Shown: positions 1-9,459 of the stretch, in pieces
Numbering within the stretch: position 1 is the first letter of the stretch
Layout: every line of letters starts with the position of its first letter
Assembly (NCBI RefSeq): GCF_021432385.1
Contig: NZ_JAEACT010000004.1
Coordinates: 1,106,001-1,170,000, forward strand
Origin: Clostridium hydrogenum
GTDB taxonomy: Bacteria > Bacillota > Clostridia > Clostridiales > Clostridiaceae
DNA length: 64,000 nucleotides
Direction: 5' to 3'
Made by a program: the position numbers and the translations under genes
Notes under the pieces: model-generated
The model's input: the letters and a program-made list of their open reading frames with translations, nothing else
Database searches by the model: none
Told to the model about the DNA's origin: nothing

Positions 1-1046
1 AAATTTGAAGAAATCTTCCCAGAATCAATACTATATGTTCCAGGCTTTTTTGTTACTGACCATAAAGCATCATTTGGTATATGGTTCCACTGCCAAAAGT
101 CTTTTAGATGAACTTTGCCATTTTCATCTGCCCCATAAATAAAATCGTCATTTCCAACTAAGGGCTTGTATTCATATCCTAGTCTTGTACTAGTAACTTC
201 AATATATTTTGGTGCCTTCACGTCAAATACAGGAAATTTATTTTCAAAGTGTAATGGTACAAGAACAGGTATGCGTCCAACGGCACCATGATCTTGGAAT
301 AGCATAGAATACCATTTACCATCAGGAGTATCAACTATTCCTCCTTGTGCAACACCAGAATTATGATATTCCATGTCATCATCAAAAACATCTTCTCCAG
401 TAAATTCACCTTCAAGAGAATCTGCCATAAAGCAAGCTTCTGTTCTACGACCCTTAGACTTTAATATGTGTATAAAAAAGGCATAGTATTTACCATTAAT
501 TTTATAAAAATGAGAACCTTCATAACCAAGGTGATGAGGCTCATTATCTTTCACTATGATTCTGTCAATGCCCCCAAGCTTAGGACCAGAAAGATCACTC
601 TTTAATTCTGTGAGATGAATCTCAGTATTTCCATAAATAATATAAACTCTTTCATCGTCATCAAACAGCAGAGAAGCGTCGTGATAAAATCCTTCAATAA
701 TTTGTTTTTTCCAAGGGCCATTAATATTATCAGCTGTAAATAAATAAGTTTTATGTGTATCATTTGCTACGAAGCATACATAAAATTTACCTTTATGATA
801 ACGCAGCGAAGCCGCCCACATTCCCTTTCCATAAATATGTTTTTCACCTTCAAGTTTTTGTTCTGGTGTATCCTCCAAAATATTATATACATGAGTTGCT
901 ACTTCCCAATGAACAAGGTCGTAGGAACGCAATATGGTACCCCCAGGCATAAAATGCATTGTAGTACTAATCATATAATAAGTATCATACACTCGAATTA
1001 TATCTGGATCTGGATAGTCAGCCCAAATAATTGGATTATTACTCAT
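1..1046 (-). CDS. GH43 family beta-xylosidase/arabinofuranosidase (3' end cut by window)
   Basis: The gene runs off the left edge, so about 348 codons from the start are visible. It is a glycoside hydrolase of clan GH-F, family 43, probably cleaving xylo- or arabino-oligosaccharides; no signal peptide is seen, so it is likely cytoplasmic. The five-bladed propeller motifs are present: an early WADYPDPD (general base Asp), HDASLLFDDD, and GYEGSHFYK (the Glu is the likely acid). The visible C-terminal part (WQWNH, then a Trp-Ser motif) resembles the start of the beta-sandwich found after the propeller in GH43_10/12-type enzymes. The ATG has an AAAGGAG site 8 nt upstream. It lies 44 bp after the next GH43 gene on the same strand, so the two are probably cotranscribed. 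Substrate is inferred from family only. Confidence 0.88.
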   Translation of the reverse strand, partial: MSNNPIIWADYPDPDIIRVYDTYYMISTTMHFMPGGTILRSYDLVHWEVATHVYNILEDTPEQKLEGEKHIYGKGMWAASLRYHKGKFYVCFVANDTHKTYLFTADNINGPWKKQIIEGFYHDASLLFDDDERVYIIYGNTEIHLTELKSDLSGPKLGGIDRIIVKDNEPHHLGYEGSHFYKINGKYYAFFIHILKSKGRRTEACFMADSLEGEFTGEDVFDDDMEYHNSGVAQGGIVDTPDGKWYSMLFQDHGAVGRIPVLVPLHFENKFPVFDVKAPKYIEVTSTRLGYEYKPLVGNDDFIYGADENGKVHLKDFWQWNHIPNDALWSVTKKPGTYSIDSGKISSN

Positions 1047-1090
1047 ATTAAAGTCTCCTTTTTTGGGTTTAATTCAATTTTATATTCCAT

Positions 1091-2905
1091 TTACTTTACA
1101 ACAACATTAATAGCTACTTTTACTAACTCCTTATTCAAGTCCTTGTATTCTGGCAAATCCAGTACTGGATACCCGTCTATATCAAAACGGACACGTCGTA
1201 TACCAGTTGATCTTGGTCCCTCAACTCCAGGTCTTGCATGATAGGTGTTCCAGACAGTTCCATTATCATCTATCACATATGCATTATGACCAGGACCATA
1301 TTCGCCTGGCATGCTTCTAGATGTTAAAAGAGGATAATTTGTCTTTGTCCAATTTTCAACATTTAACAAATCTGTATCCTTATCAGCAGTCAACAGTCCT
1401 ACAACATAAGTTGCATCTATTAATGCGCTGGAGAATGTCAAAAATAGCTTTCCATCTCTTATCAAGGTAAATGGTCCTTCATCAACAAAAGCATGATTAT
1501 TTGCCCAACCATAATCCGGTTTAGTAAGCAGTACTGGATCAGTTGTAAGTTTCCAAGGCTCCTTGGGATCAACTTTTGCAATATAAACCCAAGCCCCTAG
1601 ATCTACAGGCAAAAACTGACGTTGTGACCAAGCAACATAATATTCTCCGTTTACCTCAAAGTTTGTCATATCAAGAGAGATAACCTTTCCTGCTTCACAT
1701 AAATACGTACCATCTTTCTTTACAACACGTTGAGGCTTTGACCAATCTGCTGCACATACTGGGCTTCCACCCTTCTTGAGTTTCATAACGTGGGACTCTT
1801 CATGGAAGAATTCCCCTGGTGTTGCTGCATGAAAGATATATAAATTATCCTCGATTATGTGAAATTCCGGTGCCCAAAGTAGCCCACCAATACCCTCATA
1901 AGTATTGGAATCAAGTATTAATACTTCCTTTGCATTTACTAAACCTTGAATTGTATCTGCTTCCCTCATATATAAGGTGTGATTGCCGTCAGCATCATTA
2001 GTTGCAATAAAATAGTACTTTTCATTCCATTTAGCAATACACGGATCTGCCCTATTAATGGCTACTGGGAATATATAATGCTCCTGATGTACAGTACCTG
2101 TTACATGATAGGTTCCCGGCTTGCCCCATTGTACCTCTGACGTATTCCAATCTACCATCTTTATATCTGTTGTTCCATCACTGTAAATAGCAGTAGCTTT
2201 TACAGTTTTCAAATCTTCTTTCGATGTAACAGATACGCTCTCTAGAACTTCCATTTTTATATTTGTTGGAACTGTAAGTTTACATACAAGTCTGTGTGCA
2301 ACTTTTTCTGATACTCTTATAGCATTTCTCTGTACTATTCCCTCTATACCAGCACACACAGGTTCTATAGCAAAAGCTTCAGCCTTCTCTGGCGCCGATG
2401 CATTAGTTAAACTAGTAATATCAGTAATAAAGTTTCTATAGTAGTTACCACTCTCGTCACTCCATCTAATAACATAAGCTTTCTTCTGTTCATCATACTG
2501 GCAGCATACATCGTTTACATAAGTATCTATTTTAAAATCAACCAATCCAACTTCTTTATACTGCAAAAGATCTAAAGATGTAAATAATAGAACTTTACCC
2601 TTGCTTTCATTGTCATTTTCACCATCTGATTCTATACGTACAGCAACAACGCCAAAAGTACCATCTGCCATGTAGAAAATATATGGATTTTTAAGGCTCT
2701 TTGCGTTAAGAGTTCCATCTTCGTTATCTGTTGCCTTTGCAAACAAAACACCTGAATTATGATTTAAATCATTAAAATATTTTCCATCTTCACTGTAAGC
2801 AAGATGCATGCTGTATGCTAGCTTAGGTGCATAAATCATCTCTTCCTGCTGTAACCTAGTATAGCAAAGTATATAACTTGAACTTTTTTTTACTCCTGAT
2901 AGCAT
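1091..2905 (-). CDS. GH43 family glycoside hydrolase with N-terminal propeller-like and Ig-like domains
   Basis: A 604-residue multidomain hydrolase. Residues about 1-190 look like an extra propeller-type domain (repeated YSxDGKxF-like strands). Residues about 215-275 form a bacterial Ig-like domain (ATAIYSDGTT ... GTYHVTGTV). Residues about 280-604 are the GH43 catalytic propeller with RADPCI, WAPEFH and VDEGPF motifs and a late GPGHNAY. There is no signal peptide, so it probably acts on imported oligosaccharides. The ATG has an AGGGG site upstream. It is the first gene of a two-gene GH43 operon and is divergent from an AraC regulator, which may control it. Specificity (xylosidase, arabinofuranosidase or other) cannot be decided from sequence alone. 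Confidence 0.85.
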   Translation of the reverse strand: MLSGVKKSSSYILCYTRLQQEEMIYAPKLAYSMHLAYSEDGKYFNDLNHNSGVLFAKATDNEDGTLNAKSLKNPYIFYMADGTFGVVAVRIESDGENDNESKGKVLLFTSLDLLQYKEVGLVDFKIDTYVNDVCCQYDEQKKAYVIRWSDESGNYYRNFITDITSLTNASAPEKAEAFAIEPVCAGIEGIVQRNAIRVSEKVAHRLVCKLTVPTNIKMEVLESVSVTSKEDLKTVKATAIYSDGTTDIKMVDWNTSEVQWGKPGTYHVTGTVHQEHYIFPVAINRADPCIAKWNEKYYFIATNDADGNHTLYMREADTIQGLVNAKEVLILDSNTYEGIGGLLWAPEFHIIEDNLYIFHAATPGEFFHEESHVMKLKKGGSPVCAADWSKPQRVVKKDGTYLCEAGKVISLDMTNFEVNGEYYVAWSQRQFLPVDLGAWVYIAKVDPKEPWKLTTDPVLLTKPDYGWANNHAFVDEGPFTLIRDGKLFLTFSSALIDATYVVGLLTADKDTDLLNVENWTKTNYPLLTSRSMPGEYGPGHNAYVIDDNGTVWNTYHARPGVEGPRSTGIRRVRFDIDGYPVLDLPEYKDLNKELVKVAINVVVK

Positions 2906-2940
2906 TGCAAATCTTCCCCTCTAATTAATAATTTCTAATA

Positions 2941-2969
2941 ATTATAGTAATATGTGTTTATATTGTAAC
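2941..2969 (-). promoter_or_regulatory. Candidate sigma-A promoter of the GH43 operon
   Basis: On the minus strand, GTTACA and TATAAT hexamers are separated by 17 nt, about 36 bp upstream of the GH43 start. The -10 is perfect and the -35 is weak, as expected for an activator-dependent promoter. The divergent AraC gene has its own candidate promoter (TTGAAA, 16 nt, TATAAA) at 3018-3045. Confidence 0.5.
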
Positions 2970-3077
2970 TAACATTGTTTTCATTACTTTATATAGGAAT
3001 TATAAAATATATACAAAATTGAAACAATGATATATAATAATATAAAATTGATATATTCTAAGATTAGGAGATTAACT

Positions 3078-3842
3078 ATGACTAATATTGATTATGTAGG
3101 CTGTGATGCTTTGCACCCTAGTAGTTTTGTTTTTGACATTCCTAAGGGTCATGATTGTTGGCTTCTTCTTCTCACTCAAACTCCCGCTCTTTTCTGGGTA
3201 AATGGTGAAATAAAAGAATATCCTGCTTACAGCTCTGTGCTCTTTCATCCTCACCAAAAAATATACTATCGTGCCTGTGGTGATAAATACATAAATGACT
3301 GGCTGCGTTTTGATTCCACCGAATCCTATGTTACTAAAACAACGCTTCCATTTGGTGTTCCTTTTTCTTTAGATGATCCAGAATATTGCCATAAGCTGTT
3401 TCAGTTACTTTGTGCTGAAAACTTTTTCAACAAAGATTATAAAGAATCATCAATAGATTATATACTAAGAATATTATTTAACAAGCTTTTAGAATCTTAC
3501 TACCATAAAAATATATCTTCCCAATACTACAATCTTTTAAATCTGAGGAAAGAAATACACAATAATCCTGGTAACCATTGGACTGTAATGGATATGGCTA
3601 ATCGTTTACATCTAAGTTCAGGATACCTTGAAACAATCTATAAAAATACCTTTGGTATCTCATGCATGAATGATGTAATAAGCAACCGCATTCGCCTAGC
3701 AAAAGAATATCTGTTTCACGGCACACATACTATTGAACAAATTGCATTTCTATGTGGGTATAATAACGTAGAGCACTTCTGCAGGCAATTTAAGCAAATT
3801 ACAGGATATTCCCCAAGTAAATTTCAACAACCAAATTGTTAA
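3078..3842 (+). CDS. AraC family transcriptional regulator
   Basis: A 254-residue one-component regulator. The N-terminal half is a cupin-like sugar-sensing region; the C-terminal 100 residues carry the two helix-turn-helix motifs of the family (MDMANRLHLSSGYLETIYK and IEQIAFLCGYNNVEHFCRQF). The ATG at 3078 was chosen because a GGAG site lies 7 nt upstream; an in-frame ATG at 3027 has no such site. The gene diverges from the GH43 operon and ends 1 bp before the convergent response regulator gene. It probably activates the GH43 genes; the ligand is unknown. Confidence 0.85.
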   Translation: MTNIDYVGCDALHPSSFVFDIPKGHDCWLLLLTQTPALFWVNGEIKEYPAYSSVLFHPHQKIYYRACGDKYINDWLRFDSTESYVTKTTLPFGVPFSLDDPEYCHKLFQLLCAENFFNKDYKESSIDYILRILFNKLLESYYHKNISSQYYNLLNLRKEIHNNPGNHWTVMDMANRLHLSSGYLETIYKNTFGISCMNDVISNRIRLAKEYLFHGTHTIEQIAFLCGYNNVEHFCRQFKQITGYSPSKFQQPNC

Positions 3843-3843
3843 T

Positions 3844-5451
3844 TTATACTGACTTGTCACATTTAAAAAACTGCTTTCGATATTGTAATGGTGTTTTTTC
3901 TTTTAGTTTAACAAACTTATTTATAAAATAATCTGTATTATTGAATCCAACCTTCTCTGCTATCTTATAAATCTTATCATCCCCCCGCTTAAGTAGCTGT
4001 GCGGCCTTTTCAATTCTGTATGCATTTAAATATTCATTAAATGATACCTTATAGTGCTTTTTAAATATTTGTCCTAAATATGCAGAATTAATATAATACT
4101 TTTCACTTAAATATTTCAGACTTAACTTTTCTTTATAGTGCTCTGCTATTTCCCTATCAATTTTATTTAAAATTCCTTTAGCTGAATTTTGCCTTAAATG
4201 CTTTAAATATTCTGCAAATTCTAGAGAAAACCTTTTAAAATGATCTATGCTTCCCCTACTTATCATTTGCTCAAAAGAAATTGAACTAAAATATTGCATT
4301 ACTTCCTCATGATTAACCTCTGACTCTAATTCTTTTGCAATATTGATAATATTAAATAATAAATAATTAATATTTAACTTTATAATTTCTAAATCTATAT
4401 TCTGCTCTTTAAAACTATTATAAATTTTATCAACACACTTTATAATTTCTTCTTCATTATCTTCCTCAATTTCATGAATAAGCTTATCCATATACTGTTT
4501 TTCCACATTATAATTAAATCCCTTTTCACCTATAATTTCGTCATAATATGCAACATTATTTTCATTTGAATAATTGGAGAATAATTTAGCTACAGTCGCA
4601 GTTTTACATGATACTGATAATTCCTTGATACTAGATACCTTCTGTCCAATATACATATAAATATCATATTTTTCATTCCGCTTCATAACCATTTTTAATT
4701 TTTCAATATATCTTTTTTCATCTATACCTTGCTCTTTTGATAATCTCTTATCATAAATAAAGCCAATTTCATAACAATCTGCACACTTACTACCGTCAAT
4801 AATTACGTTATAATAATTTTCTCCTAGCCATCCAATAATTTTTTCATATATTCTCTGTTTACCTTCTATTTTTTCATCTTCAGAAATGTTACTACAATTA
4901 TCATCATAATACCTAATTTCAATAATTATATATCGTAATTCTCCCGAAAAGCTTTGGCAGTTATTAACATATTGCAAATTAACTTTATTGCATTTTCCAT
5001 ATATAATTTCATTTAAATAAGTATCATATACAACCTTATCTTTTATTCTTTGTATAGTCTCACTATTTTCTTGTTTAAGATATTCTTCTCTAAAACTATT
5101 TAATACTTTAACTAACTCATCTTTTTGAATTGGCTTTAAAATATAATCAGTTACATTATATTTAATTGCTTTTTTAGCATATTCAAACTCATAATAACCA
5201 CTTAACACTATAAACTTTAATCTTTTTGGTATATTAGCTCGTACATATTCAATTAATTCAATGCCATTCATTTCAGGCATCTTTATATCCACAATAATTA
5301 AATCTATTTCTTTTTTTTCTATTTCTTTTATAGCCTCAATGCCATTAGCAGCTTCGGCTACAATTTTATAACCATATTGCTCCCAATTAATTAAAATCTT
5401 CAATCCCTGTCTAATAAAAGGTTCGTCATCTACTATTAAGATTTTAATCAT
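3844..5451 (-). CDS. YesN-type response regulator (REC + AraC HTH)
   Basis: A 535-residue cytoplasmic response regulator. The receiver domain (1-120) has the acidic pair D8/D9, phospho-acceptor D55 (VDIKMPEMNG) and the conserved ILKP lysine loop. A long middle linker follows, and the C-terminal 100 residues are an AraC-type double HTH (LKYLSEKYYINSAYLGQIFK; IYKIAEKVGFNNTDYFINKF). The ATG at 5451 is preferred because a GGTGGGGAG site lies just upstream and translation then begins directly at the receiver domain. It lies 31 bp after the stop of the sensor kinase gene, and an in-frame upstream start would overlap it. It is last in the importer-sensor-regulator cluster, so it probably controls the adjacent lplABC-like importer. 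Confidence 0.9.
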   Translation of the reverse strand: MIKILIVDDEPFIRQGLKILINWEQYGYKIVAEAANGIEAIKEIEKKEIDLIIVDIKMPEMNGIELIEYVRANIPKRLKFIVLSGYYEFEYAKKAIKYNVTDYILKPIQKDELVKVLNSFREEYLKQENSETIQRIKDKVVYDTYLNEIIYGKCNKVNLQYVNNCQSFSGELRYIIIEIRYYDDNCSNISEDEKIEGKQRIYEKIIGWLGENYYNVIIDGSKCADCYEIGFIYDKRLSKEQGIDEKRYIEKLKMVMKRNEKYDIYMYIGQKVSSIKELSVSCKTATVAKLFSNYSNENNVAYYDEIIGEKGFNYNVEKQYMDKLIHEIEEDNEEEIIKCVDKIYNSFKEQNIDLEIIKLNINYLLFNIINIAKELESEVNHEEVMQYFSSISFEQMISRGSIDHFKRFSLEFAEYLKHLRQNSAKGILNKIDREIAEHYKEKLSLKYLSEKYYINSAYLGQIFKKHYKVSFNEYLNAYRIEKAAQLLKRGDDKIYKIAEKVGFNNTDYFINKFVKLKEKTPLQYRKQFFKCDKSV

Positions 5452-5482
5452 AATACTCCCCACCTTAATATTAATTATTATC

Positions 5483-7273
5483 TTAAGATACATCATTATT
5501 TTGATTTAATTTATCAAGATAAATCTGTATTGTAATTTTCGTACCCTCCTTTAACTTGCTGTCAATTTCAAATTTCATATTATTGTTGCAATACATTTGT
5601 AAACGCATATAAGTATTAAATACACCAATACTTTTACTGTTCTCAAGCATGTCCATTTTTGCATTTTTTAATTTTTCTCTAATCAAATTTAATTTCTCCT
5701 GCTCCATTCCGCCTCCTGTATCTAAAATTTCTATAAATAAATTATTCTCATCTTTATATACAGTAATATTAATGCTTGCATCATGAGCTACCTCTTCAAT
5801 GCCATGAACACATGCATTTTCAACAAAGGCTAAAATAGATAATTTGGGTATTTTTATAATTTTACATGACTCCATTACACAAAAACCAAAAGATAATTTA
5901 TCACCAAAACGATACTTTTGAAGCTTAAGATAATTTTCTACAAATAGAATCTCATCTTCAATCGTAATATAATCTTCTCCCCAATTTATTGTCTTTCGCA
6001 GCAATATTGATAAATTCTCAATTATTCCTGCAGTTTCATCTTCCCCTTTAATTAAACTTCTCATGCGAATGCTTTCAAGAGTATTAAACAAAAAATGAGG
6101 ATTTACTTGACTTTGTAATGCTTTTAATTCTGCTTGCTTTTTACCTAATTCTAGACGCTGCTTTTCTGCATTTTTCTTAAATACTACTTCTATTAAATCT
6201 TTAATTCTTAAAACCATTAGATTGTAATCTCGAATTAATTTTCCTATTTCATCTTTTCCATTTTTGCATTTGATTGTATTGAATTCTTCATTTTCCACTT
6301 TACCTAAATACACTCCAAGTAATCCAACCCTATACCTAATGGAATGTGACACCAAAGTGATAATAACTGTTGGCAATAGCAAATTAAATATTATTAATCC
6401 AAACAATATTTTTTTCCACTCAGCAATATTTGAAAGTGGATTTATTGCATTTTCAGTAACAGCAATATCCCACTCCTCATTGGCTGCCTTAAAATTAAAA
6501 GAGCCTTTTACCTTAACTGCTCTTTCCTTAATATGATTTATTGTGTCAAACTGATTTAATCTAGGATTAGATTCTACATTTGAAAACAAAATGTATTTTT
6601 TATTATAAATATATAAATTACCATCCATTTTTTCATTTAACATTTCATTAAGTATTACATTATAGTCTACATCTATCTTTAAAATATTTTTACAACCATT
6701 TGTACTGCTATCCATTTTTCTAATAATACTAATAGTTCTTCTTGTACCACTATAAGGAGAATCCATTTTATCGTTATCATAATAAACTGCAATAGTCATT
6801 TGCTTATTATTATCACAAAACTTCTTATACCAATCACTATTTTTAATTTGTGGCGTTAATACTATGAAATTATTGCTATCAGTTATAGTATCATTATCTG
6901 TATATATTGTAACTTGATATACATGCTGTGAATTATAATAATAATCTATTGCATTATTTTGCAATAAAGAGTTGTATGCTTCATAGTATTCAAGAACATT
7001 ACTATATTTTTTGGTAATAAAATTATTAAAAGCTACATCATTATTCAAATGATTTGATACTAATACACAATCATTTAATACAGCTTCCAAGTTATATTTA
7101 ACCCTATCTATAGTGTACGCCATATTTATTTTTTGTTCTCTCACCTCATTGTTTTTTATTGTTATGTAAACAATTGAATTAGTTACAATCATGGGAATAA
7201 GAACACAAAATATTTGTATTATTAATAACTTTGACTTAATACTACAATTATCTAACACGTTAACATTTTTCAT
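5483..7273 (-). CDS. YesM-type sensor histidine kinase
   Basis: A membrane sensor of about 596 residues. There is one TM near residues 14-34, a large extracellular sensor region to about 290, a second TM (LFGLIIFNLLLPTVIITLV), a HAMP linker, then the His_kinase domain with the phospho-site NPHFLFNTLESIRMR and an HATPase domain (ENACVHGIEE N-box, LDTGGGM G-box). This is the HPK7/LytS-YesM class. The ATG at 7273 (third codon of the longest frame) has AGGGG at better spacing than the ATG at 7279. It lies between the importer genes and yesN and presumably senses an extracellular oligosaccharide, perhaps through the binding protein. Confidence 0.9.
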   Translation of the reverse strand: MKNVNVLDNCSIKSKLLIIQIFCVLIPMIVTNSIVYITIKNNEVREQKINMAYTIDRVKYNLEAVLNDCVLVSNHLNNDVAFNNFITKKYSNVLEYYEAYNSLLQNNAIDYYYNSQHVYQVTIYTDNDTITDSNNFIVLTPQIKNSDWYKKFCDNNKQMTIAVYYDNDKMDSPYSGTRRTISIIRKMDSSTNGCKNILKIDVDYNVILNEMLNEKMDGNLYIYNKKYILFSNVESNPRLNQFDTINHIKERAVKVKGSFNFKAANEEWDIAVTENAINPLSNIAEWKKILFGLIIFNLLLPTVIITLVSHSIRYRVGLLGVYLGKVENEEFNTIKCKNGKDEIGKLIRDYNLMVLRIKDLIEVVFKKNAEKQRLELGKKQAELKALQSQVNPHFLFNTLESIRMRSLIKGEDETAGIIENLSILLRKTINWGEDYITIEDEILFVENYLKLQKYRFGDKLSFGFCVMESCKIIKIPKLSILAFVENACVHGIEEVAHDASINITVYKDENNLFIEILDTGGGMEQEKLNLIREKLKNAKMDMLENSKSIGVFNTYMRLQMYCNNNMKFEIDSKLKEGTKITIQIYLDKLNQNNDVS

Positions 7274-7389
7274 ATACATATCCCCTTTTTGTAATAATTA
7301 CATAATGCTTTATATATACATTATACATTTTTTATTATTTAATCAATAAATTAACATTAAGCCGCTTGAATTTCAATAATTAAAAATAT

Positions 7390-7418
7390 GCTATATCACC
7401 TCTAATAGATGGTATAGC
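7390..7418 (-). terminator. Hairpin downstream of the second permease gene
   Basis: On the minus strand GCTATACCATCT and AGAGGTGATATAGC pair around a 3-nt loop and are followed by an ATATTTTTAATT tract. It lies between the importer genes and the sensor kinase gene, so it may partially terminate and lower expression of the two-component genes. Confidence 0.6.
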
Positions 7419-7430
7419 TCTTTATTATCA

Positions 7431-8330
7431 TTATTCTTTTACTCCTCCTATAGTAAGTCCTGTTACAAAATATTTTTGTAAGAAAGGATATAAACAAACA
7501 ATTGGTAATGCTGTTATAATTGTAATGGCTGCACGGATAGACATTGGTGTTACCATAGACGCTGAATTTTTCGTCAAATCTGATGTTGCACCTGAGCTAG
7601 TAGATAAAGATGTAGCAGATGATAATATTTTCATAAGTTCATATTGAAGCGTTGTTAAATTTGGAGCTCCTGCACAATAAATCATTGAATCAAACCATTG
7701 ATTCCATTGATCAACCGCTACAAATAATGCAATTGTAGCAAGAACTGGTTTACATAAAGGCAATATAATCTGAATAAAAATTCTAAAATCCCCTGCGCCG
7801 TCAATTTTAGCTGACTCTGACAAGCTTTCTGGTAATCCGTTAATATAAGTTCTAATAACAATCACATTAAATGCACTTACCATAAAGGGTAAAATATAAA
7901 CTAAAAAGTTATTAAATAAATGTAGATTTTTGAACAATATATATACTGGAATCATTCCACCACCAACATACATTGTAATTACATATAAAATCGTAAGTTG
8001 CTTTTTAAACACAAACTCTTTTCTACTTAGGATAAATGCTAGCATTGATGCGAAAAACACTGCCAATACAGTACCAATTACAGTTCTTGAAACTGATATA
8101 AACGCTGCTTGCTTTAAGTTTGGATTATTTAATACTGTTTGATAATTTTTTAAGCTAAACATCCTTGGAAATAAATAAATACCGCCCCTTACAGAATCAA
8201 TACCATCATTAAACGAAATAGCCAACGTATTCAATATGGGATATAGTGTTACAATCACGAATAAGATCATAAATATTCCTATAATAATATCACAAATCCT
8301 ATCTTTTTTGCTTTTTTTTCCCACTGACAT
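7431..8330 (-). CDS. CUT1 sugar ABC transporter permease (LplC/YtcP type)
   Basis: A 299-residue inner-membrane permease with six predicted TM segments and the cytoplasmic EAA loop (SESAKIDGAGDFRIFIQIIL). It forms the import channel with the partner encoded just upstream. The ATG at 8330 is preferred because a strong AAAGGAGG lies 7 nt upstream; the longer frame to 8378 overlaps the preceding gene by 35 bp. Family members import oligosaccharides or oligogalacturonides. The ATPase (MsmX-like) is not encoded here and is presumably shared, as is usual for CUT1 systems. Confidence 0.9.
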   Translation of the reverse strand: MSVGKKSKKDRICDIIIGIFMILFVIVTLYPILNTLAISFNDGIDSVRGGIYLFPRMFSLKNYQTVLNNPNLKQAAFISVSRTVIGTVLAVFFASMLAFILSRKEFVFKKQLTILYVITMYVGGGMIPVYILFKNLHLFNNFLVYILPFMVSAFNVIVIRTYINGLPESLSESAKIDGAGDFRIFIQIILPLCKPVLATIALFVAVDQWNQWFDSMIYCAGAPNLTTLQYELMKILSSATSLSTSSGATSDLTKNSASMVTPMSIRAAITIITALPIVCLYPFLQKYFVTGLTIGGVKE

Positions 8331-8343
8331 AAGTAACCCTCCT

Positions 8344-9303
8344 TTAGAATAACCTTTCTTCTCCGATTGCTTTTGCAAAACGATTTGCTAAAACTACTAA
8401 TGTTATACTTATTAGACTTTTAAAAATACCTGCTGCTGTAGCTAATGAGTAGTTTCCTAAACTAATACCATATTTCAATACAAAGATATCTATTGTTTGA
8501 GATACGCTTTGAATAAGTCCATTTCCTAATAAGTACTGTATTTCAAACCCCGCATTCACAATATTTCCTATATTCATTATTAATAATATAAATATTGTTG
8601 ATTTAATGCCTGGTAACGTAACATGCAGCATTTTCTGCCATCTGCCTGCACCATCAATTTCTGCTGCTTCATATAATTCAGGATTAATAGCTGTAATAGC
8701 TGAAAGATAAATAATACTTCCCCACCCTACTTCTTTCCAAACATTCGAAATGCCTACAATACCCCAAAAGTATTTAGTTGCTGCAAAAAAATTGATTGGC
8801 ATTTTAATTAAATGTAATGAAAGTAGGACGTGATTAACAATACCCGTCTCTGGTGAAAGAACATCTGCCACAATACCTGTTACAATTATCCATGAAAGAA
8901 AGTGAGGTAAGTAAGAAACCGTTTGTATAAACTTCTTAGCAAAAGTTATTCTTATCTCATTGAGTAATAATGCAAAACCTATGGAGCAAACGAAACTTAA
9001 TACTAAGTTAATTAAGCTCATACATAGAGTATTTCTTATTACTAATAAAAAAGTTGGATCAGAAAATAAAAATTTAAATTGACTAAGTCCACACCATTGT
9101 TGATTAAGTAATCCATTTGCTGGCTGAAAGTTTTGAAATGCCATGAGCCAACCAGCAAGTGGCAAATAAGCAAATATTACTATATATATAACAAATGGAA
9201 TAGACATAATAACTAAGGTTTTTTGCTTTTTGATTTTTTGTAATAGACTTTGTTTTGGTTTTTTTTCTAGTTTTAAATTATTGTATTCAGCTTTTATTTC
9301 CAT
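8344..9303 (-). CDS. CUT1 sugar ABC transporter permease (LplB type)
   Basis: A 319-residue membrane permease with a hydrophilic N-terminus, six TM segments and an EAA motif (YEAAEIDGAGRWQKMLHVTL). It is the first permease of the importer and lies between the binding-protein gene and the second permease gene. The ATG has an AAAAGGGG site upstream. The 156-bp gap before it holds two hairpins that probably limit expression relative to the binding protein. Substrate is inferred only from the neighbouring xylan-type hydrolases. Confidence 0.9.
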   Translation of the reverse strand: MEIKAEYNNLKLEKKPKQSLLQKIKKQKTLVIMSIPFVIYIVIFAYLPLAGWLMAFQNFQPANGLLNQQWCGLSQFKFLFSDPTFLLVIRNTLCMSLINLVLSFVCSIGFALLLNEIRITFAKKFIQTVSYLPHFLSWIIVTGIVADVLSPETGIVNHVLLSLHLIKMPINFFAATKYFWGIVGISNVWKEVGWGSIIYLSAITAINPELYEAAEIDGAGRWQKMLHVTLPGIKSTIFILLIMNIGNIVNAGFEIQYLLGNGLIQSVSQTIDIFVLKYGISLGNYSLATAAGIFKSLISITLVVLANRFAKAIGEERLF

Positions 9304-9388
9304 CCTTATTCCCCTTTTCCTTGTAACCTTTTATATGACTTTCATATGGCATTGAACCATTTACTTGTACCAAAATTATTTTAATAAA

Positions 9389-9447
9389 TAGGGTACCTAA
9401 AAAGGCACCCTATAGACAAGCAATTTTAACTTTTCAAATTGCTTATC
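9389..9447 (-). other. Two intercistronic hairpins between binding-protein and permease genes
   Basis: Hairpin one (9389-9412) pairs TAGGGT with ACCCTA. Hairpin two (9414-9447) pairs AGACAAGCAATTT with AAATTGCTTATCT. They follow the binding-protein stop codon by about 12 bp. Such hairpins classically stabilise the upstream message and reduce readthrough into permease genes. Hairpin two resembles short motifs near 32535-32580 and 35805-35850, so it may also be a repeat. Confidence 0.6.
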
Positions 9448-9459
9448 TATATCTAATAT

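Noticed and set aside
753..1241. Plus-strand frame of 162 codons starting at 753
   Set aside because: It is antisense to the two GH43 genes, which have clear family motifs; it has no ribosome site or recognisable protein.
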